Shown one piece after another: positions 27,390 through 35,822 of a DNA stretch of 52,023 nucleotides. Both the position numbers and the translations under genes were made by a program. The stretch is from Bacteroides sp. CAG:927 (GTDB taxonomy: Bacteria; Bacteroidota; Bacteroidia; Bacteroidales; Muribaculaceae): positions 135,652 through 187,674 of the forward strand of contig HF985651.1 of the NCBI GenBank assembly GCA_000431155.1. Reading direction: 5' to 3'. Position 1 is the first letter of the stretch. Every line of letters begins with the position of its first letter. The notes under the pieces were generated by a model, which made no database searches, was not told where the DNA came from, and was given only the letters and a program-made list of their open reading frames with translations.

Positions 27390-28061
27390 ATGTACAGTGA
27401 TGAGATTGTAGTCGATTACAGGCGCGTGGCTTTGCACCATAGGGAGCTGATTGCTTTGCGCAATGTTAATCTTAGGGTGGCAAAGGGCGAATTTGTGTAT
27501 CTCACCGGTAAGGTGGGTTCCGGCAAGAGTACTTTGCTGCAATCCATGTATGCCGAGGTGCCTATTGCTGCAGGTGAGGCAAGGGTCCTTGATTATGACC
27601 TCAACAACATTAAAAATAAGGAAATACCATATTTGCGCCGCAATGTTGGTGTTGTGTTCCAGAACTTTCGGCTTCTTACCGACCGTTCCGTGATTGACAA
27701 TTTGCGTTTTGTCCTTGATGCTACGGGATGGCGTGATGCCACCGACATTCAGGCACGTATTGAGCAGGTGCTCAAGGAAGTGGGTATGCTCAACAAGGGC
27801 TATAAATTCCCCCACGAGCTTTCCGGCGGCGAGCAGCAACGTGTTGTGATGGCTCGGGCTATGCTCAACAATCCCAGAATCTTGCTCGCCGATGAGCCTA
27901 CAGGCAATCTTGACCCCGAAACGGCAAGACATATCGTCCGCCGTTTGCATGACATTGCCGCCTCCGGCACCGCAGTTATTATGGCTACGCATAATCTCAC
28001 GTTTGTTGAAGAGTACCCTGCTCGTGTTGTTAAGTGTGAAAACAAGCAGTTAATCGAATAA
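27390..28061 (+). CDS. ftsE: Cell division ATP-binding protein FtsE
   Basis: A 223-residue ABC ATPase. Walker A is LTGKVGSGKSTLLQ, the Q-loop is NVGVVFQNFRLL, the signature is HELSGGEQQRVVMARA and Walker B is ILLADEPTGNLD; the switch His is in MATHN. The length and the RVV-MARA/NNP pattern fit FtsE, which works with the membrane protein FtsX to couple peptidoglycan hydrolysis to division. No ftsX gene is adjacent. A close alternative is a LolD-type ATPase, but the sequence fits FtsE better. Confidence 0.88.
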   Translation: MYSDEIVVDYRRVALHHRELIALRNVNLRVAKGEFVYLTGKVGSGKSTLLQSMYAEVPIAAGEARVLDYDLNNIKNKEIPYLRRNVGVVFQNFRLLTDRSVIDNLRFVLDATGWRDATDIQARIEQVLKEVGMLNKGYKFPHELSGGEQQRVVMARAMLNNPRILLADEPTGNLDPETARHIVRRLHDIAASGTAVIMATHNLTFVEEYPARVVKCENKQLIE

Positions 28062-28067
28062 TTTTTG

Positions 28068-28075
28068 TATATTTG
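28068..28075 (+). promoter_or_regulatory. -7 element upstream of lysC
   Basis: TATATTTG lies 30 bases before the aspartate kinase start. The -33 match is absent, so readthrough from recQ-ftsE is also possible. Confidence 0.4.
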
Positions 28076-28105
28076 CGCACGTTTTTTACATAGTACGCAC
28101 TGTAT

Positions 28106-29422
28106 ATGAAAGTTATGAAATTTGGTGGTACGTCGGTGGGTTCACCCATGCGTATCAGGAATGTGGCTGAGCTTATTACATCACGTGGCAAAAATGTTGT
28201 GGTCCTTAGTGCAATGTCCGGCACTACCAACACTCTTGTGGAAATTTCCGATTATCTCCATAAAGGCAATGCCGTAGGTGCAAAAGAAACTCTCAATGCC
28301 CTTGAATCAAAATACGCAGCGGTTATAAAGGAACTCTATGCTACAGCCGAGGCTGCCGAGGCTGCTTCACAAGCCATTTCCGCAAGCATTTCTTTTATCC
28401 GTGGATTGGAGACGGAAAGTTTCACCTCGCTTGATGAAAAAGAAGTTCTCGCTCAGGGCGAACTTATGAGTACCGCCTTGATGTATTTCTATCTCAGGGA
28501 GAAAGGTGTGGATGCCGTTCTTTTACCCGCGTTGGATTTCATGCGTACTGACCGCAACGGCGAGCCTGACACCGAATATATACGTGAGAAATTCAATCAG
28601 GCATTATCGGAACACAAAAATGCTCAAATCATCATAACTCAAGGTTTTATATGTCGCAATGCCTATGGCGAAATTGACAATCTCCAGCGTGGTGGTAGCG
28701 ACTATACTGCCTCTTTGCTCGGCGCAGCCATGCACGCTGATGAAATCGAGATATGGACTGACATTGACGGTATGCACAATAATGACCCGCGTTTTGTTGA
28801 CGGGACACGCCCTGTTAGTGAATTGCATTTTGATGAGGCTGCCGAGCTGGCATATTTCGGTGCAAAAATTTTGCATCCCACCTGCGTCCTTCCTGCTAAA
28901 CTCAACAACATTCCGGTTAGGTTGCTCAACACCATGGATCCCGAGGCCAAAGGCACCATGATATATAATGCCGGGGCCACACATACCATTAAGGCTGTCG
29001 CCGCCAAGGATAACATTACGGCTATTAAAATTAAAAGTGGCCGCATGCTCTTGGCTTACGGTTTCTTGCGCAAGGTGTTTGAAATCTTTGAGACTCATCG
29101 CACAGCTATTGATATGATTGTGACCTCCGAGGTGGGCGTATCCGTGACTATTGACAATACTTCTTGTCTTCAGGCCATTGTGAATGATTTGAAAAAATTC
29201 GGTACTGTGACCGTTGATAAAGACATGGTGATTATCTGTGTGGTTGGTGATCTTGAATGGCAGAATCGTGGCTTTGAAGCCGAAGTCGTAAATGCTCTTA
29301 AGGATGTGCCTGTCCGCATGATTTCTTATGGCGGCAGCAACTATAATATCTCCCTGTTGGTGCGCAAAGATGACAAAGTTAAGGCTCTGAACCTATTGAG
29401 TGAGCGTTTGTTTAACAAATAA
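28106..29422 (+). CDS. lysC: Aspartate kinase (monofunctional)
   Basis: A 438-residue enzyme phosphorylating aspartate, the first step to lysine, threonine, methionine and diaminopimelate. It has the N-terminal KFGGTSVGSP, the catalytic region GFICRNAYGEIDNLQRGGSDYTASLLGA and EIWTDIDGMHNNDPR. Two ACT regulatory domains lie at about 290-430 (AVAAKDNITAIKIKSGRML and MISYGGSNYNISLLV). There is no fused homoserine dehydrogenase. The lysA gene starts 15 bases downstream, which suggests dedication to the DAP/lysine branch and therefore to peptidoglycan. ACT domains imply feedback inhibition, effector not visible. Confidence 0.95.
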   Translation: MKVMKFGGTSVGSPMRIRNVAELITSRGKNVVVLSAMSGTTNTLVEISDYLHKGNAVGAKETLNALESKYAAVIKELYATAEAAEAASQAISASISFIRGLETESFTSLDEKEVLAQGELMSTALMYFYLREKGVDAVLLPALDFMRTDRNGEPDTEYIREKFNQALSEHKNAQIIITQGFICRNAYGEIDNLQRGGSDYTASLLGAAMHADEIEIWTDIDGMHNNDPRFVDGTRPVSELHFDEAAELAYFGAKILHPTCVLPAKLNNIPVRLLNTMDPEAKGTMIYNAGATHTIKAVAAKDNITAIKIKSGRMLLAYGFLRKVFEIFETHRTAIDMIVTSEVGVSVTIDNTSCLQAIVNDLKKFGTVTVDKDMVIICVVGDLEWQNRGFEAEVVNALKDVPVRMISYGGSNYNISLLVRKDDKVKALNLLSERLFNK

Positions 29423-29437
29423 TATTTGGTAAATAAC

Positions 29438-30586
29438 ATGACTCATAGTTTTCCGATGGAGTTGCTGAAAAGTGTGCGCACACCTTTCTACTATTACGAT
29501 ACACAGCTCCTTGACCAAACCCTTGATATTTTGCGCGATATGAGCAATTATCCCGGTTTCAGGGTGCATTACGCCATCAAGGCCAATGCAAATCCGGTGA
29601 TTCTCAGCCATATTCTCAATGCTGGGCTTGGTGTGGATGCCGTGAGCGGTGGTGAGATACAGGCCGCTCTGAATGCCGGTTTCGCTCCCGATAAAATCGT
29701 GTTTGCCGGTGTAGGTAAGCGCGATGATGAAATTGAGCTTGCTTTAAATCACGGTATTGAATGTCTCAATGTGGAATCTGAGGCCGAGCTTGAGGTGATT
29801 GAGAGCATTGCCGCTGCAATGGGGGTTAAAGCCCCGGTGGCATTGCGCGTGAACCCTAACATTGATGCCCACACCCACAGCTACATCACCACAGGTCTTG
29901 CCGAAAATAAGTTTGGCATAAGCATTGAGATGCTTGAGGCGATAGTAAAGCGTTGTGTGGCTTCACCACACATCGATTTGCGCGGATTGCATTTCCATAT
30001 CGGATCCCAGATTACCCAAAGCGACCCCTTTCGTATGCTCTGCAATGTAGTCAACAATCTTCAGGACCACTACAATGCACAAGGCATTTATTTCCCAATA
30101 ATAAATGTGGGCGGCGGCCTCGGCATAGATTACGATCATCCCGATACCAATCCGGTCCCGGACTTCCGTACTTATTTCTCAATGTTCCATAAGCATTTGC
30201 GCTTGCGTCCCGGACAGGAACTGCATTTTGAACTCGGGCGTTCCATTGTGGCGCAGTGCGGCTCTCTTATCACAAAAGTATTGTACGTGAAGCAGGGACT
30301 CAACAAGCGTTTCGTGATAGTTGATGCCGGCATGACCGATCTCATTCGCCCGGCACTGTATCAGGCTCATCACACCATTCAGAATCTAACCTCTGCCTCC
30401 GGTGAAACGGCTGTTTACGATGTGGTGGGACCTATATGTGAGTCTTCCGATGTGTTTGGCAAAGATGAGCAGTTGCCCGTCACCACACGCGGTGATCTCT
30501 TGGCATTGAGATCTGCCGGCGCTTATGGCGAAATAATGGCCTCGCGATACAATTGTCGCGAACTTCCGGCCAGCGTGTGCAGCTAA
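29438..30586 (+). CDS. lysA: Diaminopimelate decarboxylase
   Basis: A 382-residue PLP enzyme of alanine-racemase fold that makes L-lysine from meso-DAP. The PLP lysine is in VHYAIKANANP. Other markers are LRGLHFHIGSQI, the phosphate-binding GGGLGIDYDHP, and CESSDVFGKDEQLP, which contributes the active-site Cys across the dimer. The ATG at 29438 is chosen over an upstream TTG at 29426. It forms an operon with lysC and converges with aguB (17-base gap). Confidence 0.95.
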   Translation: MTHSFPMELLKSVRTPFYYYDTQLLDQTLDILRDMSNYPGFRVHYAIKANANPVILSHILNAGLGVDAVSGGEIQAALNAGFAPDKIVFAGVGKRDDEIELALNHGIECLNVESEAELEVIESIAAAMGVKAPVALRVNPNIDAHTHSYITTGLAENKFGISIEMLEAIVKRCVASPHIDLRGLHFHIGSQITQSDPFRMLCNVVNNLQDHYNAQGIYFPIINVGGGLGIDYDHPDTNPVPDFRTYFSMFHKHLRLRPGQELHFELGRSIVAQCGSLITKVLYVKQGLNKRFVIVDAGMTDLIRPALYQAHHTIQNLTSASGETAVYDVVGPICESSDVFGKDEQLPVTTRGDLLALRSAGAYGEIMASRYNCRELPASVCS

Positions 30587-30603
30587 CCATCCAAACTTGG
30601 GTA

Positions 30604-31488
30604 TCAGTCTATAAACCGTTTGGTTATGTCATCGTAGGCATCAATCCGGCGGTCACGGAGAAAAGGCCACCAGCGGCGCACATGCTCCGACCGCTCCAGA
30701 TCCACATCCACCACCGTGCTGACCTCCTTATCGGTAGGGGCCTGATACAGAAATTCTCCCTGTGGGCCGGTCACAAAACTGCTCCCCCAGAAATCAATTC
30801 CGGCAGTATGTCCTGACGGGTCTGCTTCAAATCCCACGCGGTTTACGCTTACCACCGGCAATCCGTTTGCCACCGCGTGGCCGCGCTGTACAGCAATCCA
30901 TGCATCACGCTGACGCACCTTTTCATCATGTTCGTCAGTGCTCTCCCAGCCGATGGCAGTAGGATATATCAGTATCTCCGCACCGTGAAGTGCCATGAGA
31001 CGGGCTGCCTCTGGATACCATTGGTCCCAGCATACGAGCACACCTAATTTCCCCACCGATGTATCAATAGGTTTGAACCCGAGATCTCCCGGTGTGAAAT
31101 AAAATTTCTCATAATATGCCGGGTCGTCAGGTATATGCATTTTGCGGTATTTCCCTGCTATTGAGCCGTCTTTCTCAAACACCACTGCCGTGTTGTGATA
31201 TAATCCCGGCGCACGCTTCTCAAACAGCGAGGTCACAATCACCACTCCCACCTCTTTGGCCAGAGCCGAATAGAATTCTGTAGCCTCTCCCGGAATGGGA
31301 ATGGCAAGGTTGCATTCATGAATATCCTCATGCTGACAGATATAAAGCGAATCATGAAGTTCCTGATTCACAATAAGCTGTGCTCCTTGAGTCGCTACAC
31401 GGCGTATCTCGTCGGCCAATCGTGCGCGATTAGCGTGAATGTCTGCTGTTTTTGACAGCTGTATAATACCTACTTTAAGATTATTCAT
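30604..31488 (-). CDS. aguB: N-carbamoylputrescine amidase
   Basis: A 294-residue nitrilase-superfamily hydrolase. The Glu-Lys-Cys triad is visible: Glu in LIVNQELHDSLY, Lys in GKYRKMHIPDD and Cys in VLVCWDQWYPEAARL. The motif FYFTPGDLGFKP is typical of the AguB branch. It converts N-carbamoylputrescine to putrescine, CO2 and ammonia. The aguA stop overlaps its start by eight bases, so agmatine deimination and carbamoyl removal are encoded as one unit. Confidence 0.95.
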   Translation of the reverse strand: MNNLKVGIIQLSKTADIHANRARLADEIRRVATQGAQLIVNQELHDSLYICQHEDIHECNLAIPIPGEATEFYSALAKEVGVVIVTSLFEKRAPGLYHNTAVVFEKDGSIAGKYRKMHIPDDPAYYEKFYFTPGDLGFKPIDTSVGKLGVLVCWDQWYPEAARLMALHGAEILIYPTAIGWESTDEHDEKVRQRDAWIAVQRGHAVANGLPVVSVNRVGFEADPSGHTAGIDFWGSSFVTGPQGEFLYQAPTDKEVSTVVDVDLERSEHVRRWWPFLRDRRIDAYDDITKRFID

Positions 31489-32524
31489 CGATACAAAGTG
31501 ATTTCAACGGAATTTGCATGGTGGCGCAATGCAGCGACCCATGCTGTTTGATTAATGCTCTGCAGTCTATCTGCTCAACCGGCAGCCCGAATGCTATCTG
31601 CACTATCTGTGCCGCAAGCTCGTCATTGCGCTTTTGTCCGTACGACGGCATGAAGATAGCCTTGTCTGTAACCAAAAAATTAGCGTATGTTGCCGGAAGC
31701 CTTTCGCCTTCCTCATCAAAAATCGCATCAGGCATCGGCAGCTCTATGAGCGAATATGGCATACCCTCCGGCGTTCGCATCTCCATCAGTTGTCGCTTCA
31801 TGGCATCAAGCTCATGATAATGCTCGTCTTCAGGGTTGGTGCACCCAACATATAATATAGTGTCGTGCGGGGCTATTCTGGCAAGCGTATCAATGTGGCT
31901 GTCAGTATCGTCACCGGCCAGATAGCCGTGGTCCAGCCATAGTTGGTGGCTGAATCCGAGCACATCATGTAGATACCGCTCAATCTCCGCGCGGTTCATG
32001 GTCGCATTGCGGTTTGGCGACAGCAGACACTCGCTCGTGGTCAGCAGTGTACCCTTACCGTCGCTCTCTATAGATCCGCCTTCAAGCACAAAATTGCGGC
32101 AGTTGATGCGCGGGGCTGTGATGAGACTTGAGTCACACAGCTTTTGCGTCACCAGATTGTCGTAACACGCCGCAAACTTCATGCCCCATGCGTTGAAGCA
32201 GAAATCCACCGCATTAACCTTCCCGTCTGCCTCCAACGTAATAGGCCCGTAATCACGGGTCCACGTGTCATTGGTTTGGGTTTGAAAATATATGATTTTG
32301 TCGCGTGCCACATCCTTCAGATGAGGCTTTACACTCTCTATATCAGGCGACACCACAATAACCGTGTGCCATTTGGCCAGCGCGCTCACCAACCTTACAT
32401 AACATTGCTCAACCTCCTCAAGCATATATTGCCAGTCGGTATCAGCATGGGGCCACGCCAACAATATCGCCGCCGGAAGTTCCCACTCGGCAGGCACTCT
32501 GCGATTATTCGGTTCACTCATCAT
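31481..32524 (-). CDS. aguA: Agmatine deiminase
   Basis: A 347-residue guanidine-modifying enzyme that turns agmatine into N-carbamoylputrescine. Motifs are VPAEWELPAAILLAWPH at the N-terminus, TWTRDYGPI, NFVLEGGSIESDGKGTLL, WLDHGYLAGDDTDSHIDT and the catalytic Cys in GSLHCATMQIP at the C-terminus. With aguB it forms the agmatine route to putrescine. The start at 32524 (second ATG at 32521) overlaps the preceding small gene by 11 bases. Confidence 0.95.
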   Translation of the reverse strand: MMSEPNNRRVPAEWELPAAILLAWPHADTDWQYMLEEVEQCYVRLVSALAKWHTVIVVSPDIESVKPHLKDVARDKIIYFQTQTNDTWTRDYGPITLEADGKVNAVDFCFNAWGMKFAACYDNLVTQKLCDSSLITAPRINCRNFVLEGGSIESDGKGTLLTTSECLLSPNRNATMNRAEIERYLHDVLGFSHQLWLDHGYLAGDDTDSHIDTLARIAPHDTILYVGCTNPEDEHYHELDAMKRQLMEMRTPEGMPYSLIELPMPDAIFDEEGERLPATYANFLVTDKAIFMPSYGQKRNDELAAQIVQIAFGLPVEQIDCRALIKQHGSLHCATMQIPLKSLCIDE

Positions 32525-32750
32525 AATCGCTGCTCAGAGAGTCCCAGATGTCGTTTTTATTGTCAAGATACTCCTCGCAAAAATCCATAAAACCTCTTTT
32601 TTCGGAACTTCCCACCTCATGACACCAGGTGCGATAGGCGGTTCTCAGCTCCGGATCTTCATGCATCTGTTTCTTGAATTCTGATTCAGCGATATCCACG
32701 CTGTCATATTGTTCTAAATATTGTGTAAAAACTTCTGTAATGTCGATCAT
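32514..32750 (-). CDS. Small acidic protein upstream of aguA (unknown function)
   Basis: A 78-residue, strongly acidic, soluble and probably helical protein (starts MIDITEVFTQYLEQYDSVDI, ends DIWDSLSSDYDE). I do not recognise a family. The frame is supported by a perfect promoter upstream and by an 11-base overlap with aguA, which implies translational coupling. A regulatory or chaperone role for the putrescine pathway is conceivable but only an inference from position. Confidence 0.75.
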   Translation of the reverse strand: MIDITEVFTQYLEQYDSVDIAESEFKKQMHEDPELRTAYRTWCHEVGSSEKRGFMDFCEEYLDNKNDIWDSLSSDYDE

Positions 32751-32791
32751 GAGTATAAATTATGTACTTTCGGAGTTGTTTTTATATGCGT

Positions 32792-32823
32792 CAAATTTAG
32801 AAGATTATATTGTCATAGACAAA
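32792..32823 (-). promoter_or_regulatory. Promoter of the aguA-aguB operon
   Basis: Minus-strand TTTG (32820-32823), 20-base spacer, TAAATTTG (32792-32799): full consensus. It gives a leader of about 35 bases before the 78-residue protein. Confidence 0.75.
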
Positions 32824-32885
32824 TATTTTACAAAACTTTTAGAAATTTAAGCCGTTAATATAGTATAATTCTAACACTATGCCTT

Positions 32886-33497
32886 ATGAAAAAGATATTA
32901 GCTTTCATGGCTTCCGCATTGTTGCTCGCGGCTTGTAGCCCTTATACGCTGGTCAACAGCGAAACATACAACGATGCCAAGCTTTCCTCCTATTCTACTT
33001 TCCGTATCATCACACCCGATCAGGGAACCATGGTCCCCGGCATGCAGGCTGTGACCTATTACAACATTGCCGCCGCCATCAGGGAGCAGATGCTTGAGCG
33101 TGGCTTCACCGAAAGTCCCGATTCCCCGCTTCTCATCAATATCGGATTGTCGGTGCAGAAAGAGATTCAGACCGAGCCGGTTCTTCCCCCCAACTATTAC
33201 CCCTATTACGGTCCCGAGCCTGCCCCAGGCTACTATCCTTTCTTCATGTATCCCCGCCAGTACTATTGGCCCGCTTATTATCAGAACGCGCAGGTAATCA
33301 CCGGAATATACAAAGAAGGAGTACTCACCATGGATATGGTCAACACCGTTGACAAAATTCCGTTGTATTCTGCCTCGGTTGCCACCATCGTCAACGGCGG
33401 CGATTCCGGTTACCGCAATCTTCAGGGAATTGCCGAGGCTGTCAATACCTTGTTCTCCAAATTTCCTGTACCGTTACTCCCTCAATATAGAAAATAG
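32886..33497 (+). CDS. DUF4136-like lipoprotein
   Basis: A 203-residue lipoprotein with signal MKKILAFMASALLLAACS and lipidated Cys at residue 17. The mature part resembles the DUF4136 family: YNDAKLSSYSTFRI, then AAIREQMLERGFTE and a conserved LLINIGLSVQKE strand. A Pro/Tyr-rich stretch (about 96-130, NYYPYYGPEPAPGYYPFFMY) is inserted in the middle. Function of the family is unknown. The next gene, a secreted hydrolase, starts two bases after the stop, so the two are cotranslated. Confidence 0.85.
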   Translation: MKKILAFMASALLLAACSPYTLVNSETYNDAKLSSYSTFRIITPDQGTMVPGMQAVTYYNIAAAIREQMLERGFTESPDSPLLINIGLSVQKEIQTEPVLPPNYYPYYGPEPAPGYYPFFMYPRQYYWPAYYQNAQVITGIYKEGVLTMDMVNTVDKIPLYSASVATIVNGGDSGYRNLQGIAEAVNTLFSKFPVPLLPQYRK

Positions 33498-33499
33498 GA

Positions 33500-34498
33500 A
33501 TGATAAGAAAATTATTAATTCTCTTGGTGTGCTTTGCGTCCGGGTTTTGTGCTCAGGCGCAAAGCTGGCATAAGGACATTCTCGGTTATCCGTTTGAGAT
33601 GCGTTATGTTCACCAGCCCGACGACTACAGCGGCTCCGAGCGTTGCACCGTGGTCAGGCTGCTCGCCCCCGAAAACCGGGGCAGCGCGGTAGTGTACCTC
33701 CACGGTTTCAACGACTATTTCTTTCAGGCCGAAATGGCCCGTCAGTTTGTGGCACATGGATTCAACTTCTATGCCCTCGACTTGCGCAAGTACGGTCGTA
33801 GCATCCAACCCGGCCAGCGGTTGTTTGATGTTCATTCACTTAACGAATACTTCCAGGATGTGGATTCTGCCCTCAGCATAGCCCGTCGCGAAGGCAACTT
33901 TGATATAGTGCTCATGGGCCACTCCACCGGCGGCCTTCTCGCAAGCTATTACATGGCATGCAATCCCGCCGCCCCCGTTGACGCTTTGGTGCTCAACAGC
34001 CCTTTCCTTGACTGGAACCTCGGTTGGAAAGAACACCTTGTCCCCATTGTGGCGGCGTTGGGCAAGCTTTTCCCCAATATCCCCATATCGCAGGGCGATT
34101 CTGATGCTTATAGCCAGAGCCTGATGAAATCCGGCCACGGCGAATGGACCTACAATACAGCTTGGAAGCTCCCGCATTCACCCGATGTTACCGCCGGTTG
34201 GGTACGTGCCATCAACTCCGCCCAGCAGTATCTCCATCATCATCCCTATTCCATCCATGTGCCCATACTCCTCATGTACTCCGCGGCTTCAAGCAATCCC
34301 GACCACTGGAATCCCGAGGCATCATCCACCGATGTAGTCCTTGATGTTAACGATATTCGCCGTTACGGCCTCATGCTGGGCCACGATGTGCAGCCCGTGG
34401 TCGTAAAAGGGGGCGTACACGACATTATGCTTTCATCACGCCGTTTGCGTCCTGCCATCTATGATTATTTGTTCCGGTGGCTCAAAGGTGTTAAATAG
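33500..34498 (+). CDS. Secreted alpha/beta hydrolase (serine aminopeptidase/lysophospholipase-like)
   Basis: A 332-residue protein with a signal peptide (MIRKLLILLVCFASGFCAQA). The alpha/beta-hydrolase core shows VVYLHGFNDYFFQ (oxyanion), FYALDLRKYGRS, the nucleophile elbow LMGHSTGGLLASYY, and a C-terminal VVVKGGVHDIMLSSRR containing the candidate catalytic His. It resembles the Hydrolase_4 (monoacylglycerol lipase/lysophospholipase) family. Predicted periplasmic. It is coupled to the upstream DUF4136 lipoprotein; the substrate is unknown. Confidence 0.88.
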   Translation: MIRKLLILLVCFASGFCAQAQSWHKDILGYPFEMRYVHQPDDYSGSERCTVVRLLAPENRGSAVVYLHGFNDYFFQAEMARQFVAHGFNFYALDLRKYGRSIQPGQRLFDVHSLNEYFQDVDSALSIARREGNFDIVLMGHSTGGLLASYYMACNPAAPVDALVLNSPFLDWNLGWKEHLVPIVAALGKLFPNIPISQGDSDAYSQSLMKSGHGEWTYNTAWKLPHSPDVTAGWVRAINSAQQYLHHHPYSIHVPILLMYSAASSNPDHWNPEASSTDVVLDVNDIRRYGLMLGHDVQPVVVKGGVHDIMLSSRRLRPAIYDYLFRWLKGVK

Positions 34499-34608
34499 GG
34501 TGTTAAATATGTGAAATGCCTATAAATCCGCGAACCAATGCCTCCCGACAGCGTTTTGAGAGTAGATAACGAAAAAAACTAAACACATAATCTTTTATTC
34601 AAATCATT

Positions 34609-35208
34609 ATGGAAGCAAACAACGTATATTCGCAACCCAAATTGCCCTATGATGTAGATGCGCTGGAACCCGCGATTTCTCGCAGCACAGTCGAGTACCA
34701 TTATGGCAAGCACGAAAAAGCATACATTGACAATCTTAACAGGCTCATCAAGGATACCAGATATGCCGACATGGCTATTGAGGATATTATCCGTGAATCC
34801 GATGGTGCCTTGTTCAACAATGCTTCTCAGGCTTGGAACCATATATTCTACTTCTTCACCTTTGCCCCCGATGGCGGTGGCGAGCCTGAAGGAGACCTGC
34901 GCAAAGCCATTGAGCGCGATTTTGGTTCCTTTGAGCAGTTCAAGAAAGATTTCGTAGCTGCCGGTGTCGGGCTGTTCGGCAGCGGTTGGGTATGGTTGTC
35001 AAAAGATGCCACTGGCAAACTGTTTATAACCCAGGGCCCCAATGCCTCCAACCCTCTTACCGATGGTCTCGTGCCCATCCTCACTTTTGATGTGTGGGAG
35101 CATGCTTATTATCTTGATTATCAAAACCGTCGTGCCGATGCACTCAATGCGCTCTGGGATATTGTTGATTGGGGCGTAGTGGCTGATCGTTACGAAGATG
35201 ATTTATAA
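34609..35208 (+). CDS. Superoxide dismutase, Fe-type by signature
   Basis: A 199-residue cytosolic enzyme removing superoxide. The metal ligands are two His (in EYHYGKH and AWNHIFYF) and the Asp and His in FDVWEHAYY. The Gln in NNASQAWNH occupies the position typical of iron enzymes, where manganese enzymes have Gly. Bacteroides-type SODs of this kind can be cambialistic, using either metal. The second-shell Tyr is kept in KHEKAYIDNL, with Glu at the position after the conserved His. It is monocistronic, with 110 bases upstream without a clear consensus promoter and a terminator downstream. Confidence 0.95.
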   Translation: MEANNVYSQPKLPYDVDALEPAISRSTVEYHYGKHEKAYIDNLNRLIKDTRYADMAIEDIIRESDGALFNNASQAWNHIFYFFTFAPDGGGEPEGDLRKAIERDFGSFEQFKKDFVAAGVGLFGSGWVWLSKDATGKLFITQGPNASNPLTDGLVPILTFDVWEHAYYLDYQNRRADALNALWDIVDWGVVADRYEDDL

Positions 35209-35296
35209 CCCTTAGCTTTCCTTAGTGCGGAAAGCGCAGTCAATTTTCATTGACCTATACTTAAATGCACTAATAAGCATAATGTGATGAATGGAG

Positions 35297-35329
35297 AGAG
35301 AGGTACTCGGGAGAGCACCTCTCTTTTTT
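35297..35329 (+). terminator. Terminator after the superoxide dismutase gene
   Basis: Stem AGAGAGGT / ACCTCTCT (35297-35304 with 35317-35324) followed by six T. It lies about 90 bases after the stop; the bases between show no gene. Confidence 0.8.
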
Positions 35330-35360
35330 ACTACCTCTTTTGCAAACGGGTAGATATATA

Positions 35361-35391
35361 AAAAAAGAAGACTGAACCTGAGGCTCAGTCT
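35361..35391 (-). terminator. Terminator after the small low-complexity lipoprotein gene
   Basis: The stem at 35369-35375 with 35385-35391 (seven pairs, two more inside) is followed on the minus strand by six T (35361-35366). It lies 26 bases past the stop at 35418. Confidence 0.8.
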
Positions 35392-35417
35392 CTTGTTTCG
35401 TTGTATCTGCTTACTTA

Positions 35418-35618
35418 TTATTCAGCTACAGCAACAGTAGTAGCAACTACAGTGTCGGTAGCAGCGCTGTCAGCAACAACCAGAGTGTCAACTTCAGCAG
35501 CTACTTCGATAGTGTCGGTAGCAACAGTGTCAGTAGCAGCAGCTTCTTCTTTAGAATTGATGCAAGAGAAAAGAGATGCGCTGAATACAACAGCAAGCAT
35601 TAAAACTAACTTTTTCAT
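35418..35618 (-). CDS. Small low-complexity lipoprotein
   Basis: A 66-residue protein. The start at 35618 puts a lipoprotein signal at the N-terminus (MKKLVLMLAVVFSASLFSC, Cys 19). The remaining 47 residues contain almost only Val, Ala, Thr, Asp and Glu, in imperfect repeats of the type ATDT/VATDT/ADSAATDT. There is no recognisable domain. A perfect promoter and a terminator flank the gene, so it is real despite its composition. The mature chain would be a short, acidic, probably disordered surface or periplasmic tail. Function unknown. Confidence 0.8.
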   Translation of the reverse strand: MKKLVLMLAVVFSASLFSCINSKEEAAATDTVATDTIEVAAEVDTLVVADSAATDTVVATTVAVAE

Positions 35619-35671
35619 TTTCTTTTTAAGATTAAATAATAAAACAATATTTTTTAGCTTCAAAAACGACA

Positions 35672-35702
35672 CAAAGGTAATACAAAAACTTAATACACCA
35701 AA
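35672..35702 (-). promoter_or_regulatory. Promoter of the small lipoprotein gene
   Basis: Minus-strand TTTG (35699-35702), 19-base spacer, TACCTTTG (35672-35679): full consensus. Leader of about 45-50 bases. Confidence 0.75.
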
Positions 35703-35744
35703 CAAAAATTATGATTTTTTTTCAAAGAAATTTCGCGTTTGGTG

Positions 35745-35775
35745 AAAAAATTAAAAAATATGTATTTTCAATACA
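35745..35775 (-). terminator. Probable terminator after the SulP transporter gene
   Basis: Hairpin TGTATT-TTC-AATACA (35761-35775) followed on the minus strand by two runs of six T separated by two A. The stem is only six pairs. Confidence 0.6.
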
Positions 35776-35822
35776 CCCCATTTTAACTAATTTCTTCCGC
35801 GTTTTAAGCTATAATCAATTGA

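Noticed and set aside
26496..27992. 498-codon minus-strand open frame opposite recQ and ftsE
   Set aside because: It spans the boundary of two well-supported genes and is His/Cys-rich in the manner of reversed reading frames, with no domain.
35418..35745. Plus-strand frame rich in Ser, Ala, Thr and Val opposite the small lipoprotein
   Set aside because: It mirrors the low-complexity repeats of the real gene, has no signal peptide or promoter, and runs through the lipoprotein gene's own promoter.
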